64,000 nt of DNA, taken from Homarus americanus (taxonomy: Eukaryota; Arthropoda; Malacostraca; Decapoda; Nephropidae). Within the stretch, counting starts at the first letter, position 1. The number at the start of each line of letters is the position of its first letter. Below the pieces are notes generated by a model that was not told where the DNA came from, made no database searches, and was given only the letters and a program-made list of their open reading frames with translations. Position numbers and translations under genes: made by a program. This document shows, one piece after another, positions 55,914 to 64,000 of the stretch. Location: assembly GCF_018991925.1 (NCBI RefSeq), contig NW_024726235.1:6206306-6270305 (forward strand). The letters are read 5' to 3'.

Positions 55914-56153
55914 TAAATCACTGTAGGTGCGCGTGATCTAGGTATATGCTGATAACCACAAGGAAAGAAGAAAACACGAAGTTCCCAAGCGCTTTCGTGT
56001 AATTCACATCTTCAGGGGTGAGTACAGACTAGAGAAAGAAATACAAATCAAGGTGTATATATACAGAGAAGGGTGAGACCAGGTCCACAATGGTCAGGTA
56101 TTAGGTAATGACCCTACTAATCTTTAAATGGCACACAACGGTTGGTGGTCAGG

Positions 56154-56537
56154 TCAGATGGTCAGGTGACCCGGCCTTCTCACCTGGTCACAAATCTTCT
56201 TAATTACAAAATTGTCCAGCTTGTACATGCCGTTACTCAAATTCATGTTGAATGCTTCGGCATGTTTAATAAGACTAGATTCTATGATGTTCCTACTATC
56301 AATTGAATTACATGGTAATATTGAGGAGGCATTATCCCAGTCAATGCAATGCTTGTTATCCCTCAAATGAACAAACAGAGCATTGGATTCCTGGCCTGTC
56401 CTAACACTGTATTTGTGTTGTTTAATTCTAGTTGCAAGATCTTTACCTGTCTGGCCTAAGTAAAACATATTACATTCCTTGCAAGGAACTTTATAAATGC
56501 AACCAATTGTGTTGTTGGGGGAGTTCTTGATTAACAT
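56154..56537 (-). CDS. GIY-YIG endonuclease domain of a Penelope-like element (partial polyprotein)
   Basis: The 127-residue open frame begins at an internal methionine. [20 protein letters not shown] supplies the GIY (as CIY) and YIG (as YLG) motifs at about residues 12-31. R37 in ATRIKQHK is the expected catalytic arginine, and the glutamate in [11 protein letters not shown] (about 85-95) is the expected metal-binding residue. The CKEC pair and [10 protein letters not shown] match the zinc-binding linker of Penelope endonucleases. In the family this domain is the C-terminal end of an RT-endonuclease protein that nicks target DNA. The RT part is absent, so this copy cannot move alone. The frame itself is intact. 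Confidence 0.85.
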   Translation of the reverse strand: MLIKNSPNNTIGCIYKVPCKECNMFYLGQTGKDLATRIKQHKYSVRTGQESNALFVHLRDNKHCIDWDNASSILPCNSIDSRNIIESSLIKHAEAFNMNLSNGMYKLDNFVIKKICDQVRRPGHLTI

Positions 56538-56585
56538 TTGTATATATACACCTTGGTTTGTATTTCTCTCTCTAGTCTGTACTCA

Positions 56586-56625
56586 CCCCTGAAGATGTGA
56601 ATTACACGAAAGCGCTTGGGAACTT
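56586..56625 (+). ncRNA. Possible hammerhead ribozyme core in the Penelope terminal repeat
   Basis: CTGAAGA (56589-56595), then T, a GTG/CAC helix with AATTA loop, then GAAA, a self-complementary AGC-GCT, one T, and GGG that can pair with CCC just before CTGAAGA. The order fits a minimal hammerhead with very short stem III. An extra T after the A9 position deviates from the consensus. Penelope elements are known to carry hammerheads. The inverse copy is in 55943-56064. Confidence 0.45.
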
Positions 56626-56654
56626 CGTGTTTTCTTCTTTCCTTGTGGTTATCA

Positions 56655-56658
<4 letters not shown>

Positions 56659-56725
<67 letters not shown>

Positions 56726-56757
56726 TATATATATATATATATATATATATAGCAGTG

Positions 56758-56805
<48 letters not shown>

Positions 56806-56806
56806 C

Positions 56807-56905
<99 letters not shown>

Positions 56906-56909
56906 AAGA

Positions 56910-56950
<41 letters not shown>
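56659..56950. repeat. Interrupted (TA)n microsatellite ending in (CA)n
   Basis: TA runs broken by GCAGTGAGG, GCAGA and GAGAAAGAG, ending CACACACACA directly at the end of a C element (56957). Confidence 0.97.
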
Positions 56951-56956
<6 letters not shown>

Positions 56957-56958
<2 letters not shown>

Positions 56959-57480
56959 GTATAGTCTCATTTTACGCGGTCAATTAAACCTGTGGAGGTC
57001 CATGTATAATGCGAAACGCGTAAACGAAATAACAGAACATGTGGGATTAATTGAAATAGAGACTGGGCCGACCGCCAGACTACCCCTTTTCCGACACAAT
57101 ACGTGCGTTGTAGTAAAAATATCTTAATTTCATGATGGTATGCACACACAATTAATATTTAAGAGAAATATCAATAATATTAGGTTTTTTAACACTTACG
57201 TTAGTAGAAGAGATGGCTGGGCACACGGGGATGGGGGGTTGGTTCTGAGGCAGAGGGCAGATTATTGGCCCTTGCCTGTATCACCTGTATCACTATCCAC
57301 CATAGAGGCTTGCAGGGCCTCTTTGTCAAACCCCTCAAAGTCCATATCCTCACTATCACTGACTTGGGCTGGCTGTGGTGGGTGGCGGGTGAAGAACTCA
57401 GTAATGTTTTGTTGACTGGGCAAGCAAGGTTAAATAGACCAATCACAGCTCGCGGCGGAGGGGATGCGTGGCCCAATCAC
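56957..57480 (-). mobile_element. Internally deleted Tigger element, family C (copy C2), truncated
   Basis: The end CAGTATAGTCTCATTTTACG abuts (CA)n. The minus strand encodes the same C-terminal transposase fragment as 3712-3975: QQNITEFF (57391-57414), an acidic DSEDMDFEGF tail and a stop near 57270. Beyond it the sequence matches family B leader (CCAATCACAGC, 14480 region), showing an internal deletion joining leader to C-terminus. The other TIR is not found. Confidence 0.78.
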
Positions 57481-58011
57481 AGTCCGAAACGTCATCTGAT
57501 GTCAGTGGTGACGGAAATTATTTTGACAGCTCCGATAACTTACAAATTGGCACTGCAACGCTTCCCAGGACTCCCGCATGTCTGAAATGTGCAGGGCCTC
57601 CAGTAACCTCCACAGGCCTAAATCTGGCGCTGAGTATATACCATAGGAAAATTATAGTAAGTAACGTAATTTAGGGAACTGCAAAATAAAACATTAAATA
57701 AAAGGTCATAAAATAATCCAAGACTACTGTATAAAATATGACAGATCCCCAGTTTGTGAAATGGAATGGGCATGAATGATGAAAAAACTTCAGTGTGATA
57801 ATGAAACCCCCTTTAGTTTTCTCAATGTTCCATCACACTGTTTAAGATAGGTTTCTGGTGCAAATAGGTAGTTACTAAAGAAAATATGTGGTGATTAAAT
57901 TAACATTGTTTGTAGTAAATTTAAAATATTTTTATACGTATACAGTATTGTAGTCTACAGGATGTAATATTTGATATGTGGAATTTACTGACAAGTGAAA
58001 TATTGTTACAG
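57481..58011. other. Unclassified sequence upstream of a candidate exon
   Basis: AT-rich from about 57650. No repeat recognised apart from the tail of the C element. Confidence 0.35.
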
Positions 58012-58128
58012 ATATCTGTAAGAAGATGCCTTATCGTTTGAAAGTTACTGTGGAAGAAATGAGGGAGGAATTGGCTAAATTAGGCTTCACAGAAGTGGCA
58101 ACTGAAACTATCAAAGATCTACAGAAGG
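58012..58128 (+). CDS. Candidate first coding exon of a host gene
   Basis: The acceptor ATATTGTTACAG and donor GTAGGT flank an exon with ATG at 58026. It encodes MPYRLKVTVEEMREELAKLG then FTEVATETIKDLQK (34 codons, phase 1 out). The sequence is amphipathic helical, unlike nearby transposon debris, and codon use looks coding. No domain is recognised with confidence; a short helical N-terminal motif of a centriolar/ciliary protein is one untested idea. No matching next exon was found in the window. Confidence 0.4.
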
Positions 58129-58398
58129 GTAGGTGAAATTATTTGTTATTTTACCACTTATCAGCTTGATGGGTGTTATGGCAGTTGTTCTAGTTACTTT
58201 GTTATGAAATTTAGTGTTCAATTTTAGTTATGTACCAACAGAAACTGTAGTAGCTGGAGATAACCTGCAATGAGGGGGGGGGGAATTTTACTTTGTACCA
58301 AAAAAAAAAATGTAGTGTATATTCCCTTTATGTGTTTGCCCATAGGACAATTATTTCTTTTATATGTACTGTATTGTATATAGGTGTGCATGTAAACA

Positions 58399-58630
58399 CA
58401 CACACACACACAAAACACATACAAATAAATAATAATGGGAAAATACTCTCACAAATAATCAGAATAAAATGTATTAAAAATTTGACAGTCTACTCTCAAG
58501 TCTGTGCTTTATTTATTAAAGCACGGACTTGAGGATAGACTGTCAAATTTTTAATACATTTTATTCTGATTATTTGTGAGAGTATTTTCCCATTATTTTT
58601 TATTTGTATGTGTTTTGTGTGTGTGTGTAT
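58399..58630. repeat. Long hairpin: inverted repeat with about 112-bp arms
   Basis: The left arm runs from (CA)n through GGGAAAATACTCTCACAAAT to CTCTCAAGTCTGTGCTTT; the right arm is its near-perfect complement from AAAGCACGGACTTGAGGATA to (GT)n. The loop is about 8 nt. The arms end in complementary (CA)n and (GT)n. Confidence 0.88.
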
Positions 58631-59448
<818 letters not shown>

Positions 59449-59742
59449 CACACCTCAACACCACCAACACATACCCTCTAACACCACCAACACACACACA
59501 CACACATTCTCTCTGCAGCACTGTGTGAGACGCAGTGCCTTACCTCATTGCCACCGTTTTTTATTTGCCTATATTTATTATTATATATTCTCGTATGATC
59601 AGCCTCTTATGGTTTATATTTTATCATTGATAATATAAAATATTAAATACTACCAAAGAAAATATGCAATATATAATCAGTAATTTGCATAAAAATTATA
59701 TGACAAGCTGAATAAAAAGGTCAAAATAAGTATTGTACTGTA

Positions 59743-60855
59743 CAGTGGTCCCTCGGTTAATGAACGGTTCGATTAGCGAATTTTCGGTTAACGAATTACC
59801 TCCCATAAGGATCTTCATTTCGGTTAACGAACAAAACTTTGATTAACGAAATCCTTATGACAAACGCGTTTTGTTGTGAGCATCAGCTGATGGGATAGTC
59901 TGCCAATTCAGTAATCTGTTCTATGTTTACATTCGTTTCCAGTGGAGTAAATATCAAGAAATTGTGGTCTTTAATATTTGTGCATTTTTTATATTAAAAT
60001 TCTTGGTCATTCTAAAATTTAGCCATCCAAGCTGTCTACATAAAGTTTTTCAACTATTATTTTTGGCTCGATATATGTAACTTTATTCATTTATTGAAAC
60101 TCATTTACATGTACACACTGTCCTAAGGGCAAAGCTGTACTGTACATGTAATCAAAATAATGTACTAAATGATTACTAAAATTTTTGTCTAGTGCAAACT
60201 ATTGCATGTTTACATTCAAATTAATCACTATCTTATAAGAATTCTAGCAATGTATATTATATTCTCCCCGTTCACTTCTATGACATTTTAAAAGCAAAAA
60301 ACAAAAATTCAATGTAAAGGACATATATAAACAAATAAATACTTCACTAGACCTTCGGCACCAACTATCAAACATGTCACTGTCAACCCCTGCCCCTTCC
60401 TCCCGCCCTCTTCCCCCCCCCCCTTCCCCCACTTCCAGCCAGGGTTTGGTGGTTATACAGTAGGCTTTAAGTTTTTATCTTAAATAATATCTCAGACTAA
60501 AGTTACGAGAATATAATTTACATTGCTGGAATCCTTGCAGTACAGCGAATAATTTGAATATAAACGTCATATATTTTGCACACGAGATAAAAATTAATCA
60601 CCTGTATCACATTGCAGTAGTGATTTAAGAGTAAGAGTGTATATGTATGTAAATATATAGTGATTTAAGGGTGATTTAGGGGAATTTTTGGAGTGTTTCT
60701 GACCATATGCATTTATGGCTTTGCTTTGTATGTACTTTTCTGTGAGCTGGAACCAATTACCCAATCCCATTGAAATAATGGATTCGGTTAACAAAATTTT
60801 CGGTTAACGAACGACCCTCTGGAATGAATTGAGTTCGTTAACCGAAGGACCACTG
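59743..60855. mobile_element. Non-autonomous Tigger-like element, family E (copy E3), with hairpin-module cargo
   Basis: CAGTGGTCCCTCGGTTAATG at the left and CAGTGGTCCTTCGGTTAACG at the right (reverse-complemented), TA on both sides, 1113 bp. About 60110-60600 matches the interior of the F element at 24963-26012 and contains module arms (60236-60260, 60510-60535). Confidence 0.88.
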
Positions 60856-61165
60856 TATTACAATAGTATTCCCTCCTAATTGACTTGAATAAATACCTGA
60901 ATGGAAATATACAATATTTTTGCTGAAACTACCCGCGTTTCAGTGTAAAGTGTCGTAATAATGGTAATCAATTTGCCTTCAGCGCTCGGTGTTTCAGGCA
61001 CGGCGACCCTCAGTTTATAGGACGTAGAGTATTTTTAGCGAAGGTTTTGTTCCATTACCCTCAAAAACTTAAGTCAACCTATAAACGAGGCATATCATAA
61101 ATTAATGATTTCTTGGTCAAAAAATCAGGGTCGACCTATAAACGAGGTAGAATTATAGACGAGTA

Positions 61166-62314
61166 CAGTAGTACCCCGATTTACGCGGTCAATTGAAGCC
61201 ACAGCGTACCGCGGAAAGTGAAAACCGCGTAAAGTAAACAACAGAACATATGGGGTTAATTCCAATAGAGACTAGCCCGACCCCCAAACTCCACTTTTTC
61301 CGACACAATACCTATGTTGTAGTAAAAATAACATCTAAATTTTATGATGGTGCTCACACAATTAATATTTAAGAGAAATACAGTCGCCAGGTTAATGTCC
61401 ATTCAAATAATGGACTCAAATCCCCTCTCCCCCCCCCTCTTCCCAGCTCACTAGCTCCTACCTCTCTCAGAAATGTTTGGGTGAAACCACTAGATTTTAA
61501 CGTTTAGTAATAAATAATACCTCAGAATAAAATTAGGATAATATAATTGACATTTCTGGATTCCTTGCAGGTCAGGGAATATTTTGAATGTAAACTTCAT
61601 ATATTTTGCACAAAAGATAAAATACTTGCTTTGTGTAAACCAAATTATTACATTAGATCTAAAATTTGTATGTCTAATGCAAAATCCATGATGTTTATAT
61701 TCAAAATGATCATTATATTGTAAGAATTCCAGCAATGTAAATTATATTCTGGTCCAGTAATTTGTATGAATTTTATGAGTTAAAACAAATATCTTCAGTT
61801 AATAAAAAAAAAATATTCTTCACGACACTATCTGTCAATCAAAGTACCCCAACTTGCCTCCCCCCCTCTTCCAACCGCGCCAGATGGTCGGTCCGTCCCT
61901 CCCTACCAGAGAAGCTTTGGGAGAAAATAGTAATTTACATTTTTAGTAATAAATAATATTTGAGACTAAAGTTAGGATAATATAATTGACATTTCTGGAT
62001 TCCTTGCAGGTCTTGGGAATATTTTGAATGTAAACTTCATATATTTTGCACAAAAGATAAAATACTTGCTTTGTGTAAACCAAATTATTACATTAGATCT
62101 AAAATTTGTATGTCTAATGCAAAATCCATGATGTTTATATTCAAAATGATCATCATATTGTAAGAATTCTAGCAATGTAAATTATATTCTGGCCGGGTAA
62201 TTTGTATGAATTTTATGAGCTAAATAAAAAAAAAAATTATACTTCCCGCTTATATGAGTAGCCGGTTCTGGCAAGGTGTAAATGAGCGGAGGAAAGTGAA
62301 ACCGTGTAAAGCTG
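61166..62314 (-). mobile_element. Non-autonomous Tigger-like element, family A variant (copy A6), two modules
   Basis: Left CAGTAGTACCCCGATTTACG, right (reverse-complemented) CAGTATTACCCAGCTTTACA, TA at 61164-61165 and 62315-62316. It is inverse in orientation to 17193-18847, of which it is a shorter relative. Modules at 61531-61751 and 61971-62190. Confidence 0.88.
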
Positions 62315-62644
62315 GGTAATACTGTACAGTATATTTAACAGAAAATTACTACCTGCACAGTCCTTTAAAAACAAAGAAAATTAAACACTAAATGAAAAGC
62401 AAATGAAATTTTAATGTTTACCAGGCTAATTAAATGATAAAATCGGAAGGAATGAGCACGAATGCTTGTTAGCAGGTGCAAGCAAGACCCAACAGCTGAT
62501 TCTGGAGTACAGCGCTATCAAAACATAAACGGCGCATCCAGAAAACAATGGTGCGCCAAGGCAGGAAATTTGAAAATGCGCTCCGAAATCCATGCCGGAA
62601 AACTGAAGGTTCCGGTTTATCGATTGCCGGATTTTTGATGGTCA

Positions 62645-62649
<5 letters not shown>

Positions 62650-62718
<69 letters not shown>

Positions 62719-62721
62719 GCG
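62650..62721. repeat. (GT)n(GTGC)n microsatellite at a transposon end
   Basis: GT run, then GTGC units ending GCGCGCAG, where the CAG is the first triplet of the Tigger element starting near 62722. Confidence 0.95.
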
Positions 62722-63955
62722 CAGTTAACCCTCACTTTACGCGGTCCCGCATTCCGCGTTTCCACGTTAACGCGGTGCCTTGCCAGAACCTCACGTGCTC
62801 ACATTACGCGGTATGTTTGCTGGATTCCTTGAAAGACCAGGAATATTTTGAATACAAATGTCATATATTTTTGAATAAAAAATATATACAGTGGGCATTA
62901 TAACTAACTTGATCCTACTTAAATATTCCTATAACAAACGGTTTTACCTATAAAATTGAGAATGCTATAATCTAATCTAAACTCCTACAACGTAACATTA
63001 TTTAAAAATTTAATTTTTTTAATAATTTATTGTTTTTTATAACAAGTATTAATGATATTCTTTATTTCAGTTTAGATGCATATTTATGCACTTACAATTT
63101 TTACAATTTTATTATATTTTTAGTGTTAAGTGGTTGTGGCCTGGGGCTAAACGATTAATCCTATAATCTAATCTAATGCTATAAATTTAACAAGGTTCTA
63201 GAACCAATAGATTCGTTATATATGCCCCACTGTATTTATTTAGAGTAAACATTATATCTAAAATTTGTATTGTCTAATGCAAAATCTATGATGTTTATAT
63301 TCAAAATGACTATCAAATTGTAAGAATTCCAGCAATGTAAATTATATTCTGGCTGGGTACTTGGGTTATGAATTTTATGAGCTAAAACAAATATCTTCTG
63401 TTAATAAAAAAAAAAATGTTCTTCGTTTACTCATCTGTCATCAATGAAAGTATTCTCACCTTGCTCTCCTCTTCCAATCAGCCAGATGGTCGGTCCGCCC
63501 AACCTCCCCCACCCCCCACCAATCCTCCCTTCAAGAGAAAGGTTGGGTGGAAACTAGATTTTAACATTTAGTAATAAATAATACCTCAGATTAAAGTTAG
63601 ATAATATTATAATTGACATTGCTGATTCCTTGGAAATACCAGGAATATTTTGAATACAAATGTCATATATTTTTAATAAAATATAACATATTTACTAGAG
63701 TAAACATTATATCTAAAATTTGTATGTCTAATACAAAATCTATGATGTTTATATTCAAAATGATCATCAAATTGTAAATTCCAGCAATGTAAATTATATC
63801 TAATGGATAAATTGTATGAACTTTATGAGCTAAATAAAAACATTATACTTCACCTCGCGTAAAGGGGTACATCCACCGGGGAATGAGCATCCTGGGTTCT
63901 GGCAGGGCACTGTGTAAACGTGAAACGCGGAATGTGGGACCCATAGAAGTTAGGT
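62722..63955 (-). mobile_element. Tigger-like element, A/B type (copy A7), containing a family I element
   Basis: The left CAGTTAACCCTCACTTTACG abuts a microsatellite. The right end near 63955 shows the matching subterminal order (GGCAGGGCACTG, AACGCGGAATGTGGGACCC, GTTAGGTTGACGGTA) but has lost a clean TIR. The first module is split by the nested I element; the second is at about 63596-63800. Confidence 0.75.
62889..63232. mobile_element. Family I Tigger-like MITE (copy I2), nested
   Basis: Left CAGTGGGCATTATAACTAAC, right (reverse-complemented) CAGTGGGGCATATATAACGA, TA on both sides, 344 bp. It is a diverged, shorter relative of 48531-49186 (shared ATAAAATTGAGAATGCTATA and GGTTCTAGAACCAAT). 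Confidence 0.82.
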
Positions 63956-64000
63956 TGACGGTACTCACAAAATTAACAACAATAAACAAGACGGCCAATG

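Larger units (their letters stand above)
55943..56660 (-). mobile_element. Truncated Penelope-like element with inverted terminal repeats
   Basis: Arms 55943-56064 and 56539-56660 are near-identical inverse copies, each with a CTGAAGATGTGAATTACACG block. Between them the minus strand encodes a GIY-YIG endonuclease; the reverse transcriptase is missing. Inverted flanking terminal repeats with 5' truncation are characteristic of Penelope-like retroelements. Both outer sides end in or near TA tracts. Confidence 0.85.

Overview
The window is eukaryotic and repeat-dominated. Interrupted TTAGG/CCTAA arrays, EB-type cysteine-rich coding exons, Penelope-like, CR1-like and tRNA-SINE retroelements, and above all a very dense population of pogo/Tigger DNA transposons suggest an arthropod, most likely a decapod crustacean (inference; the species cannot be read from the sequence). 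There are no bacterial genes, operons, CRISPR arrays or rRNA genes. Nearly all short open frames are by-products of transposons, hairpins or microsatellites.

Host genes. One convincing multi-exon gene lies on the + strand from about 7343 to 27613. Six GT-AG exons whose phases all agree encode a six-cysteine EB/EGF-like domain, one transmembrane helix and a serine-rich cytoplasmic tail ending at a TGA. Its introns (12 kb, 3 kb, 3 kb and 1 kb) are packed with transposons. A second, weaker candidate is a first coding exon at 58012-58128. The 5' part of the first gene was not found; the rest of the second was not found either.

Tigger/pogo superfamily. At least ten terminal-inverted-repeat (TIR) families, all starting CAG and flanked by TA, are called A to J here: A CAGTTGTACCCC..., B CAGTGAACCCTCG..., C CAGTATAGTCTCG..., D CAGCTCCTCCCCGAC..., E CAGTGGTCCCTCGG..., F CAGTAGAACGTCG..., G CAGGTTGTACCTC..., H CAGGTTGACAACC..., I CAGTGGGGTATGC..., J CAGAAAGTTCTCG.... 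Family B has a nearly intact 2.6-kb autonomous copy (14192-16806) with a full DDD transposase. Family D has a near-complete copy with a damaged transposase and an assembly gap (10813-13127). A third transposase gene (29660-32446) is decayed and split by a family E element. Most other copies are internally deleted, non-autonomous elements. Many carry a shared palindromic module of about 210 bp, even when their TIRs belong to different families.

Region by region: 1-560 LINE end; 730-4283 A and C elements; 4690-4983 D; 7343-27613 host gene with D, F, B, A, G, hAT-like and CR1 insertions; 27776-28379 Harbinger-type MITE; 28480-29082 H element containing LINE tails; 29660-32931 decayed Tigger, E insertion and an RT fragment; 33783-34516 A/B-type element; 35522-35954 solo LTR; 37715-38577 E; 39661-41425 LINE end with a nested, internally shortened LTR element; 42022-43060 a 51-bp minisatellite; 44975-45590 LINE end with its conserved tail; 46287-46370 telomere-like array; 46602-46921 D; 48177-49345 J with nested I; 49345-49545 tRNA-SINE; 50032-51022 fold-back element; 51615-52310 (TA)n and duplicated SINEs; 54061-56660 Penelope-like termini, an A element and a GIY-YIG open frame among (TA)n tracts; 56957-57420 C; 58399-58630 long hairpin; 59300-59450 (GT)n; 59743-60855 E; 61166-63955 A-type elements with nested I.

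The elements do not form a pathway. They record layered transposition: the autonomous B and D copies are plausible sources of transposase for the short relatives, and nesting order gives relative ages.
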